DNA from: Planctomycetota bacterium
GTDB taxonomy: Bacteria; Planctomycetota; UBA8108; JACQVS01
Direction: 5' to 3'
Length of the DNA stretch: 61,435 bases
Assembly (NCBI GenBank): GCA_028280485.1
Contig: JANQLS010000014.1
Span: 1 to 61,435 of the forward strand
Both the position numbers and the translations under genes were made by a program. The notes beneath the pieces were generated by a model that did not search any database, was not told where the DNA came from, and saw nothing but the letters and a program-made list of their open reading frames with translations. How positions within the stretch are numbered: position 1 is the stretch's first letter; each line of letters opens with the position of its first letter. Below are positions 8,426 through 17,800 of this stretch, piece by piece.

Positions 8426-8529
8426 AAATTTATATATAGCTTTTCTTGACCTGAATACGAACCGAATTTCGCAACTGAAATAGAATGTATTTATAATCTG
8501 AACTCACTTTTTTACGGACCCGCTGAATT

Positions 8530-9282
8530 ATGGAAAAGACGACATACACTCCTGGCCACACCCAAAACGCAACCCACTTCATGGCTCAACGTAATCTTGA
8601 AAGCCATGGTGAATTTTTTAAACCTTACCTCAAGCCCGACCTTCAAATTTTAGACGTAGGCTGTGGTCCTGGATCCATCACCCTAGGATTAGCTGAAATC
8701 GCATCTGAAGGTCAAGTTACAGGAATCGATTTTGCGGCTTCTCAAATTGAATTGGCAAAAGCTCAAACAGAATCTGCAAAGATCAAAAATGTCGAATTCC
8801 AAACGGGATCCTGCTACGAACTCCCTTTTGAAGACGGAATGTTCGACCGCGTCTTTTCCCATGCCTTGATGGAACATCTCACGGAGCCTCATAAGGCGAT
8901 ACAAGAATTTAAACGCGTCCTCAAACCCGGAGGCATCATCGGACTTTGTAGTCCAGACGCCGACGGCTGGATGTTGGCTCCGGTTTCAGAGGAATTGAAC
9001 CTAGCAGCCCAAGCGTATATTTCTCTTCAAGATTCCAACGGAGGTAACCTCCGCGTAGGGAAAAAACTAGGGAACTACCTCGATCAATCTGGATTCGAAA
9101 AAGTTCAAGTTCAAGCTCGTTACGAAAACTTTCAACCCTTAGAACTCATAGGGGAATACTTGGCTGTTCAATTAGAAAAAGCCGATCAGACCGAACATGC
9201 CGAAACTTTTAGAAACTGGTATTCCTCTTCCTACGGTATGTTTGCACAGAGTTGGATTTCCGCGGTGGGAACCAAGGCTTAG
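8530..9282 (+). CDS. Class I SAM-dependent methyltransferase
   Basis: A 250-residue Rossmann methyltransferase. Motif I is LDVGCGPGSI (residues 41-50), the acidic ribose-binding loop is VTGIDFAASQI (63-73), and motif IV follows in FDRVFSHALMEHL with the post-motif LKPGGIIGL. It resembles the UbiE/COQ5-like Methyltransf_11 or 25 group, and the substrate is not readable. The gene stands alone between gaps of 181 and 157 bases. Start chosen at the ATG following GGACCCGCTGAATT. Confidence 0.9.
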   Translation: MEKTTYTPGHTQNATHFMAQRNLESHGEFFKPYLKPDLQILDVGCGPGSITLGLAEIASEGQVTGIDFAASQIELAKAQTESAKIKNVEFQTGSCYELPFEDGMFDRVFSHALMEHLTEPHKAIQEFKRVLKPGGIIGLCSPDADGWMLAPVSEELNLAAQAYISLQDSNGGNLRVGKKLGNYLDQSGFEKVQVQARYENFQPLELIGEYLAVQLEKADQTEHAETFRNWYSSSYGMFAQSWISAVGTKA

Positions 9283-9439
9283 TCTGTGAGACTCATCGAG
9301 ACTTAATAGATAAACTCAACGATACTCAACATTAATTCTTAATACCTTCATAGACCTCCTTACGACCGATTTGAAATAGCCCTTTTGTTGTGGCCTCCCC
9401 TCGATCCTTATATCGATAACTTCACTAAATATTTTAGAA

Positions 9440-9820
9440 ATGTACGTCAGATTCATCACTCGATCTCAAGATCGGGATTCACATTCATTTATTGGACTCT
9501 TCACTCTTGCCTATGAATTACGAGACGGTAATCAACTCTCAACCGAAGAGTATGCGAGAATTAATAGGTCTATCGATTGGTATGAAATCCATTTGAAAGT
9601 ACCAAGGTGTTTAAGAGAGCCAGAGAACTTTCGTGCCATCTGCTGGTTTAAACATCACGCACGAAAACACATTCAAACCACATGGGACATCGTGCAAATT
9701 CTAAAAGAGCATGGGCACTCAGTAGAGATCATTCACTCTAAAGATCCAGGCACCATCATTTATACTGATCAGTATCAAATCGTCGCAAAACCCCATCGGC
9801 ATCAAAGATTAAAGCGTTGA
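9440..9820 (+). CDS. Conserved-looking hypothetical protein, 126 residues
   Basis: A small protein with a pattern that I have seen in uncharacterised bacterial proteins but for which I know no named domain. It begins with a strand MYVRFITRSQ, then FIGLFTLAYELRDG, a helix starting STEEYARINRSIDWYEIHL, a segment ICWFKHHARKHIQTTWDIVQI and a final strand region GTIIYTDQYQIVAKPHR. It is rich in His and Arg. It has no signal peptide or membrane span. Function unknown. Confidence 0.65.
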   Translation: MYVRFITRSQDRDSHSFIGLFTLAYELRDGNQLSTEEYARINRSIDWYEIHLKVPRCLREPENFRAICWFKHHARKHIQTTWDIVQILKEHGHSVEIIHSKDPGTIIYTDQYQIVAKPHRHQRLKR

Positions 9821-10014
9821 TGAGAACGAAAATATCTTTTCTACAGTTTTTAAAAGTGCGAGAATTAGCGTAGAAAAAATAAATGAAATTTACAAAAAGA
9901 GAGAAGACTACAAAATCGGTGTTGAAGGGTTCCCCCAAATCTAAGACAAAGATCTAAGACAAATAAAAAAATCGAGCCCCCAAATTAATCTTTTCACAGG
10001 AATGTGAGTCCAAT

Positions 10015-10272
10015 ATGAGCAACCCTCTAGGTCAACTTTCAACCTCTTCCGCATTAATCTTTGTGGGAGCTTCAATTTTAGTTCACGGCGGGATTACGAG
10101 CACAAGACTTAGTGAAGCCGAACCCTTTATTTTTGTTGGCTGCATCATCGGTCTAGGCGCACTCTATTATTGGTTTAAAAGCTACGGTGAATCTCGCGAG
10201 TTACTGATCGATGACTTGAAGGATAAGGCCATCGAGAAAGCCATCGACGACCATAAAAAAAACACAGAGTAA
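10015..10272 (+). CDS. Small membrane protein, 85 residues
   Basis: Two hydrophobic segments, about residues 12-28 (SALIFVGASILVHGGI) and 39-54 (FIFVGCIIGLGALYYW), followed by a charged helical cytoplasmic tail (LLIDDLKDKAIEKAIDDHKK). A purine-rich CACAGGAATGTGAG precedes the ATG. It has no recognisable family. It could be a small integral membrane protein with a cytosolic helix for interaction; no partner is evident from its neighbours. Confidence 0.6.
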   Translation: MSNPLGQLSTSSALIFVGASILVHGGITSTRLSEAEPFIFVGCIIGLGALYYWFKSYGESRELLIDDLKDKAIEKAIDDHKKNTE

Positions 10273-10523
10273 AGGTAGTAGGCACACGTCGTGTGCCGTT
10301 CTTCATTAAAAGATCGACATGATTTAAATCTATTTAATCGCGGAGAAAAGAGTAGTACCGCCCTTACAGGGCTCAGTTCAATACCCTCTCCTATCCAGGG
10401 CACCGCTTCGCTCTGCCCTGGGCTATGAACTTGGGGCTTTCAGCCCTTGGCGTAAGTGTCGCCATTCGTTACACTGAGAGATTCAAAACAATATTAAATT
10501 CGGTCTCTTTTGAGGAATTTCTC
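10273..10523. repeat. Intergenic repeat cluster before the CxxCH protein
   Basis: Two repeat families sit between genes. The palindromic GGCACACGTCGTGTGCC element (10274-10299) is the inverted relative of 3325-3350. The CCCAGGGC-type element spans about 10358-10450 (ACCGCCCTTACAGGGCTC ... CTGCCCTGGGCTATG ... GGGGCTTTCAGCCCTTGG). An open frame in phase with the next gene begins at 10425 inside this repeat, but those extra codons are repeat DNA and not likely to be part of the protein. Confidence 0.8.
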
Positions 10524-13500
10524 GTGTCACTATCAACTCTACGTTCATTGGGGTTTTCAATCTCCCTACTCGTCTTCACCGTTACAACCGTCTTCCTCTC
10601 CCAGACGCTCATGACGGAAAATTCCTCAGAGTCTGAAGTTCACGCTCAAAAGAAGCCCAGAAATAAACAAAAAAAGAAAACACCTCCTCCGAAAGATCCC
10701 CCCGAGTATTTAAAGTACGCCATCTACCAAAAAACGGCTCCGAGAGCTGAATCGACTCAAGCAATCCCCACAACCCTTCCATTGAAATTGAACAAGGGTG
10801 ATCGAATTGCTTTTATCGGTAACACTCTATTAGAACGATCGAGACATTTCGGCTTTTTTGAATCCCTATTACATCTGAGATATCCCGATCACCAATTGGT
10901 CATCAGGAATCTTTGTTGGCCTGCAGACACTCCAAGCATTCAACCTCGCCCTACCAATTTCGCGGATACCGAACAACATCTTACTCACGAAAAAATCGAT
11001 GTGATCTTCGCCGCGTTTGGTTTCAACGAATCTTTTGCCGGCCCCAAAGGTTTGTCGAAGTTTAAGAGTGAACTCCAATCCTATATTGGAAAACTTCAAT
11101 CACTCGCCTTCAATGGCGAACACGGCCCGAAGATCGTTTTGCTCTCTCCGATTGCTAATGAGAATATCGAGGGAGTTCCGGCTGCTGATCTCAATAATAA
11201 AAATCTCAAACTCTATTCAGAGGCGATCCAATCCGTCGCAAAAGATCTCAAGGTGGCTTACGCCGATCTTTATACTCTTACCGAAATCGCTCTTCGATCC
11301 CCGACGACTCGGCTTACAATCAATGGCTCTCATCTCAATGAAGATGGCTATAAGATTTTCTCAGAAACCTTGTTTCGAGAGATCTTCAGTGAATCGGCTC
11401 CAAAGCTGAACGAGAGGCTACAGGCCGAAGTCTTAGACAAAGCCCGCCAGTACTTCCGCCGATTCCGTCCCTTGAATACCTACTACTACACTGGCAGTCG
11501 TAATCGAAGCTATGGTTACCTCGACTTCCTCCCGGCGATGCGAAACTTCGACCTCATGGTCTCCAATCGAGATGCCCGAATTTGGAAATTGGCTCAAGGA
11601 GAAAAGGTTGAAGCCAAGGCCGATGATTCGAATGTCCCTCCTCTTCCTGACACACGCCAAAGTCGAGGAGCTAACCGTTGGATGTCGGCTGAAGATGAAC
11701 TGAAATCCTTTCAAATCGACCCCCGTTTTGAGGTCAACCTCTTCGCCAGCGAAGAACAATTCCCCGATATTGCGGCTCCCATTCAAATTCGTTGGGATTC
11801 AAAAGGAAGGCTCTGGGTAAGCTGCTCCACCACCTATCCCCATGTTTATCCCGGAAATGAACCCAACGATAAATTGGTGATCTTAGAAGATAAAGATAAA
11901 GATGGTCGAGCCGATACCTCGACGGTCTTCGCGGATGATCTCCACCTCCCTCTTTCGTTTGAATTTGGAGATGGCGGAGTTTACGTTTCGGAAATGCCTG
12001 ACTTGACGTTTATTAAAGACACCGATGGAGATGGTAAAGCCGACTACCGAAGAATCGTCTTAACGGGCTTCGGAACGGAAGACTCCCATCACTCCCTTCA
12101 CGACTTCACCTGGACTCCCGACGGTGATCTCATATGGAGAGAAGGCATCTTCCATCACAGCCAAGTGGAAACTCCTTACGGCCCGGTCCGTCAAAGAAAC
12201 AGTGGCTGGTTTAGATTCCAACCTCGCAATCAAAGACTGATAGGTTTCGGTACTTACCATTCAACCAATCCCTGGGGAGTGACCTTTGACGATTGGGGAC
12301 AGCATTTAGCTAGTCATCCCATATACGCACAAGCTTTTCATTCGCGGGATCCCCAATACCCCACTCAACACCCGCGTCCTAAGGGGCTACAGGCCTACTC
12401 TGGAGTGTGCGGCCAGGAATTTGTTGATTTCAAAACTTTCCCCGAAGAACTTCAGGGTCACTTCATCAAAGTGAGATACAAACCCACCAATCGAGTTGAA
12501 ATCCACAAATGGGAAGAAACCGAATTTGGTTACAAAGAAAAGTATGTCAGTGACCTCATCTTCAGCAAGAATCTCAGCTTCATCCCCGTGGATTTGAGGT
12601 ATGGCCCTCGAGGTGCGATGTATGTTTGTGACTGGTACAACCCTATCAAAGGACACGCTCAATATTCGCTTCGGGATGATCGAAGAGATCGTCACTCCGG
12701 AAGAATATGGAGAATCACCGCTAAAAACAAATCGCCTCAAGAGTCACCCAAATTTGATCAACTGACGGAACTCGAGCTCGTTCAAATCTTAGAACGACCT
12801 GAGTATCGTTACCGTTATTGGGCGAAAAGAGAGCTCCGAGATCGCCCCCTTAAGAAAGCCGTTCAAGCCTTAGAGACTTGGGTGAAAACCTTGAGTGCAG
12901 CCGATCCGCGCTTCCGCCATCACCAAATCGAAGCGGTTTGGACCTACCGTTGGTTGGGCCAAAAGAACATTCCTCTTCTCAAGGAAATCTTGAGCTGTGA
13001 TGTGCCTCAGGCCCGTGCGGCTGCCACCCATCAACTTCGTTATTGGTTTTCGGAAACTCCAAATGCCATCAGCCATCTCCGAGCCGCTGCCAACGATGCG
13101 AACGCCATCGTCAGAATGGAAGCCGCCATCGCCGCGACTTACTTTGGTACCAAGGAAGCCCTCGATGCGATTCTCGATATCGCTCGCCACCCCCGAGGGG
13201 GTCACCTCGACTACGCTTTCAGAAGTGCGTTAGGATCTGAAACTCTGAAGCCTCATTGGGAAAATGTTCCCGGCTATGAAAGTGTTCCCCAATTATTGAA
13301 TCAAGCCAATCGAAAGAGTGAATTTGCCGAACCCACCCCGAGCGCCAAAGAAGCAGAATTTGACACCCAAAAGAATTTAAAAATCGTCAAGATCTCTTGT
13401 GTTCCCGAACGGATGAGCTTCACCGTTAAACAGTTCACTGCCTTGACAGGTCAAGCCGTTAAACTCGTCTTCACCAATCCCGATGCGACGGACCACAATT

Positions 13501-14324
13501 TGGTCTTAGTTCAACCCGATGCCTTGGAAGAAGTCGGCATGGCTGCCAATGATATGGCTAAAGATCCCAAAAATGCGAACTCTGATTTCATTCCTCAACA
13601 GAAGAAAAATCTCATCATCGAAGCGACCCCGATGATCGGCCCCACCCGAAAAACCAAAGTCTTCGTCTTAAGATTTAAAGCCCCCAAAGAACCTGGGATC
13701 TATCCCTACGTCTGTACCTTCCCGGGACACTGGGTCATGATGACGGGAGAGATGATCGTCGCTAATAAATTAGAGGATGTTCAATCTTTATTGGCGGCTC
13801 GCAAACGCCCGTCATTCGTCAAGAATTGGAAGGTCGCCGATCTCAAACCCGAACTCAGCAAGCTCAAAGGACGAAATCTCATGCGAGGGATGAAGTCGTT
13901 CATGCGAGCCCGTTGTAATCAATGTCACCAAGTGGCGGGGCACGGTGCGAGTTTCGGGCCGGATCTCACGAAAGTGAAAGAAAAGTATTCTGGAGAAGCC
14001 CTCCTCCAACAGATCATCGATCCCTCGAGTGAGATCAATGAAAAGTATCGCGTCTTACAAGTAATCACCCGCCAAGGGAAGGTCGTCAGTGGGACCATCG
14101 CGGCCGAGACAGAGACTCACCTGCATCTCATCGAGAACTTATTGATACCCAAAAATATCACTAAAATTTTAAAATCAGATATTTTGAGACGCACCTCTGG
14201 AACTCAATCTGGAATGCCCGCCGACCTTCTCAACGCTCTGAATCAAGATGAGATTCTCGACCTGTTGAATTTCTTAGAACAGGGCGGTTACAAAGCCCCA
14301 AATAATGCCCACCATAAGCATTAA
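10524..14324 (+). CDS. SGNH / PVC-type propeller / cupredoxin / cytochrome c fusion protein
   Basis: An exported multidomain redox protein of 1266 residues from a GTG at 10524, chosen because TGAGG lies eight bases upstream, a membrane or signal segment follows at once, and the longer frame starts in a repeat. Order: hydrophobic segment (5-23); SGNH-hydrolase-like domain from about 95 (FIGNTLLER replaces the usual GDS; late NGSHLNEDGY block); PVC-type propeller with FEVNLFASEEQ and Asp-rich DKDKDGRAD and DTDGDGKAD loops; HEAT-like helices; a cupredoxin domain whose His (DHNLV, about 990) and VCTFPGHWVMM (about 1063-1073) give the type 1 copper His/Cys/His/Met set; and cytochrome c with CNQCH at 1131-1135. 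Probably periplasmic electron transfer coupled to oxidation of an unknown substrate, possibly a sugar. Confidence 0.88.
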   Translation: MSLSTLRSLGFSISLLVFTVTTVFLSQTLMTENSSESEVHAQKKPRNKQKKKTPPPKDPPEYLKYAIYQKTAPRAESTQAIPTTLPLKLNKGDRIAFIGNTLLERSRHFGFFESLLHLRYPDHQLVIRNLCWPADTPSIQPRPTNFADTEQHLTHEKIDVIFAAFGFNESFAGPKGLSKFKSELQSYIGKLQSLAFNGEHGPKIVLLSPIANENIEGVPAADLNNKNLKLYSEAIQSVAKDLKVAYADLYTLTEIALRSPTTRLTINGSHLNEDGYKIFSETLFREIFSESAPKLNERLQAEVLDKARQYFRRFRPLNTYYYTGSRNRSYGYLDFLPAMRNFDLMVSNRDARIWKLAQGEKVEAKADDSNVPPLPDTRQSRGANRWMSAEDELKSFQIDPRFEVNLFASEEQFPDIAAPIQIRWDSKGRLWVSCSTTYPHVYPGNEPNDKLVILEDKDKDGRADTSTVFADDLHLPLSFEFGDGGVYVSEMPDLTFIKDTDGDGKADYRRIVLTGFGTEDSHHSLHDFTWTPDGDLIWREGIFHHSQVETPYGPVRQRNSGWFRFQPRNQRLIGFGTYHSTNPWGVTFDDWGQHLASHPIYAQAFHSRDPQYPTQHPRPKGLQAYSGVCGQEFVDFKTFPEELQGHFIKVRYKPTNRVEIHKWEETEFGYKEKYVSDLIFSKNLSFIPVDLRYGPRGAMYVCDWYNPIKGHAQYSLRDDRRDRHSGRIWRITAKNKSPQESPKFDQLTELELVQILERPEYRYRYWAKRELRDRPLKKAVQALETWVKTLSAADPRFRHHQIEAVWTYRWLGQKNIPLLKEILSCDVPQARAAATHQLRYWFSETPNAISHLRAAANDANAIVRMEAAIAATYFGTKEALDAILDIARHPRGGHLDYAFRSALGSETLKPHWENVPGYESVPQLLNQANRKSEFAEPTPSAKEAEFDTQKNLKIVKISCVPERMSFTVKQFTALTGQAVKLVFTNPDATDHNLVLVQPDALEEVGMAANDMAKDPKNANSDFIPQQKKNLIIEATPMIGPTRKTKVFVLRFKAPKEPGIYPYVCTFPGHWVMMTGEMIVANKLEDVQSLLAARKRPSFVKNWKVADLKPELSKLKGRNLMRGMKSFMRARCNQCHQVAGHGASFGPDLTKVKEKYSGEALLQQIIDPSSEINEKYRVLQVITRQGKVVSGTIAAETETHLHLIENLLIPKNITKILKSDILRRTSGTQSGMPADLLNALNQDEILDLLNFLEQGGYKAPNNAHHKH

Positions 14325-14352
14325 GAACTTACGATTTCAAACTCAAGTCATC

Positions 14353-14385
14353 GCCCGTCGGAAATCATTCCGGCGGGCATTTTCT
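14353..14385 (+). terminator. Intrinsic terminator
   Basis: A nine-base stem, GCCCGTCGG (14353-14361) with CCGGCGGGC (14370-14378) including one G-U pair, followed by ATTTTCTTC. It lies 28 bases after the stop of the CxxCH fusion gene. Confidence 0.85.
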
Positions 14386-14845
14386 TCTGTTATTTCGATC
14401 GATTAATAGGTTATTCTCATATTATAGACCCATTTCCAAACTGAGTAGCAATGGCTGGTGTTTTCCGTCCATCCCTCATTCCAACCTCAATTCTTCGATC
14501 CTGCTTCAGTTTAGCTAAATTCAGATAAGAATCGCACTAAACTAGCTCAGAATGACGGGCCAACAGAATTTCAACCTTTAAATAACCTGACTCTTGGAAA
14601 ACTAACGGAAAAAATAATTATTTTCCCCGTTAGCTTTAGGTCCTTAGCGTTCTGATATCTATATGGGGCAATATAAAAATGATTTTCGATTTTATAAATT
14701 TAAAAGGTGTTTCAACCTGCTGCTTGGTTCTGAAGAGAAACCCTTCACCATAACCCCTTGTCGCGTAGTTAGTTTCTATTGATTCAACAGGAACTAATGA
14801 TATTCAAATCTTCCAAAGATCCATCGAGGAGAAAGGTTTTAGATC
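14386..14845. other. Intergenic region upstream of the receptor-like kinase
   Basis: No gene is seen. A long AT-cored hairpin (CTAACGG at 14602-14608 with CCGTTAG at 14627-14633) may be a regulatory structure or degenerate terminator; no U-run follows. At about 14780-14796 the sequence ATTCAACAGGAACTAAT repeats the third hairpin arm found at 79-95. A GAGGAGAAAGG purine tract at 14825-14835 is the likely ribosome site of the next gene. No clear promoter could be assigned. Confidence 0.5.
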
Positions 14846-17800
14846 TTGAGGAAAAATCCAGAAGACGAATTCTCAAAATCTGAAAGTCGTGAACCTAACC
14901 TTGAGTCTAATGATGAACTTAGGGCCGCCCGGATATTGGGCGAGTATATGGATAGAAAGATCCAAGGAGAGAATCTTAATCTCAATTCGTTCCTCGGCGA
15001 GATACCTGAATTTGGATCGGCGGTATTTGAAGAACTCCAAACCTTCGATCACCTCAATCAAATCATCGATGACGAGGACATCGATAAAGAATTTGGTGAC
15101 TACCGCCTGAAGAGCCAGCTTCCCGGGGGAGGAATGGCCGTCGTCTACGAAGCCGTTCAAACTTCACTCAATCGACCAGTCGCTCTAAAAATTCTCCCTC
15201 CTCAGCTCATCAAGAATGATAAATCGGTGGGTCGCTTTGGTCGTGAAGCCCAGGTAATCGCCAAGCTCAATCATCCCAATATCGTTAAAATTCACGAGAC
15301 TGGTGTCACGGATGACACTCCTTATATCGCGATGGAGTTGATCGAAGGACAAACGATTCAAGGGGTCATTCAAAGAATCAAGGAAGAAGGCTCCTCTGAA
15401 GCCACCCTTGCCCCGTTCCGAAGCTCGAGTCGATTCTCTATCGAATCCATTGAAGAGACAAAAACTCAAATCAACTCCTTACAGGAAAAGGGTGAAACCC
15501 CGAGCTTAGTCAAAAAGACGACCCCTTCCCCCCAAAGCTCTGCCAGCCGATTAAATAAGCAAGATTGCTTGAGAATCGCAGAGAAATTTTCGGAAGTCGC
15601 GGACGCTTTACAACACGCTCATTCAAAAAACGTATACCATCGAGATATCAAACCTTCGAATCTCATTCTCGATGAATCCGGAAAGATTCGGATACTCGAT
15701 TTCGGCTTAGCTTTAGTGGACGATCAACAGGAATTCACTAAGACGAGAGACACTCTGGGAACGATTCCCTACATGCCCCCAGAGCAAGCAGGCAGCGGTG
15801 GTTCAAACGAAATCGGGCCAGGTTCGGATATCTTCTCACTGGGAGTCACTCTCTTCGAAACTCTTAGCTGGGAGCGCCCCTTTCAGGGCGATACCACCGC
15901 CGAAATCATTCACAAGGTCATTCACTCTGATCCTCAGTCCTTGAGGATGATCAATCCGAATATCCCGAAAGACCTCGAGACGATAGTTCTCCATTGCTTG
16001 GAGAAAAATAAACTCTATCGCTATAAGAGCGCAGACGGATTAGCTCTCGATTTAAGAAGAGTGTCCAGGGGAGAGCCCCCTGAAATCGCCAAGCCTCTAA
16101 CCCAAGTTCAAAAAGTCCGTCGAAAAATTTGGAAGCATCGCCGCCTTCTCTTAGAAGCGACGGCCGGACTCCTTCTCGTTTCCTTATTGATGTGGCTCTT
16201 GGTCATCTCCCCGATCCGCGCGGAACGGAAAAACCAATTCCTCGCCCATAAAAATACCATCCGAAACTCTGCTATCGAACTCCTTCTTCCCGGTCAACTC
16301 TTACCGGTTATGAAGCGGGACAGCTTGCAGTACAACCAGCAGACGGATCCCTACAAAGTTAAGAGCTATGACGACACTGCCGTTTGGGGCTGGTACAACT
16401 CCGAAGCCGTTCTCTCTTTCCTAGGAAGTCGCTGGGTGCTCAACACCTTAGATTCAGAAACAGATTCTAAAGTAAAGCACTCATTAGATAGGCTTCAATC
16501 GACAACGCTTAAGTACCCTGAAGACATCGAAAGCCTTTACTACCTCGCTCAGGGCTATGAGATCGTCCACGATCTCGATACTGCCAGTCGATATTTAAAA
16601 CAGATCCTCGCCATCGATCCTGCGTTCACCCCGGCCTTGGTCTCTTTAAAAAACCTAAAGAATTCAAGCCCCGAGCTCCGTTTAAAGATCGATAGTCTTA
16701 TCGATTCCTACAAAAGTGACAGCTCTAAAATCTGGGTCACTGCCATCAACGAAAGCAGTCAAGGTAATTGGATTAAAGCCGCTGAGTCCTTCGAGAAGTA
16801 CTTAAACACTCCTAATGGGAAAACCATAAAGACCTCCGTGTTACTCAAAGCTGCTTTAGCTCGTTTATACACTGGAGATTCCAATACAGCCCAAACTCAC
16901 GTTCAATCGGCCTTTGAACCGGAAGCTAAAAACTTCGACCTTTTCCTCTTTAAAGGAGCCATCGCGTTAGCGGAAAATGATCCGAGAGCAGCTGATCGAA
17001 TCTTCGCTGAATTGGAGAGTTCATTTGAGCTCGACGACTCTGAATTGGAGCAAATCTCAAGTATCTACGCAGGGGCCCTCTTGTACAAAAGGTCTCTCAA
17101 TTGGATTCAAAAAATAAAAAACGTTCTTCCCAAGCATCAGCGACATCAATTCCGAATGTTAATGCGGATCAAGGGGCACGATAAAAATAAGAGAGAAAAA
17201 ATTCTTCAAGCACTTTTAAAGAGTGATCCAACGAACTATGAAAATGAGTTGATTCAGGGCGAGTTCCAAGAACTCTATAGCGATACTCCATTAGAAAAGG
17301 CCATTCCTCACTACGAGGAAGCCAAGCGTCTCAAGTCCGATTCTGCCATCCCCTTGGTTGCCAAAGCGCTGTGTTACGAAAACAATGAAAAATTGAACTT
17401 AGCAGAGAGCGAGCTGAGAACAATCCTAAAAGAGGATGGTTCTCCGATGAGCGATCTCTGGCTCGCCAAATTTCATTTAGCGCGAATTCTCAGTAATCGT
17501 ACACCAAAAGGAATGAGCCGAGAAGATGTGATTTCCCGTTGGCAGAAGGCCGAACAAATTTATAAAAAGCTCAAAGAAGAGAAACCCAACAACCCGCTCA
17601 TTTTAAATAACTATGCCGTTCATTTAGACCAACAAGGAAGATTGGTCGAAGCGTCCAAACTTTACGAAGAGGCGAGAAACGCTCATCCCCTCATGGGGCT
17701 AACTCACTTCAATCTCGCTTGGTCCCTCCATCGACGTCAGCTTTTTGGAGAAGCCATCCTCTCTTACGATGCGGCATATAAATATGGGATCAGGGACTTC

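Noticed and set aside
9882..9953. 24-codon basic peptide frame after the 126-residue protein
   Set aside because: Too short, and it overlaps a small tandem repeat of ATCTAAGACAAA; no evidence of translation.
10425..10523. Longer N-terminus of the CxxCH fusion protein
   Set aside because: The extra 33 codons lie in an intergenic repeat; a GTG with a ribosome site and signal segment at 10524 fits better.
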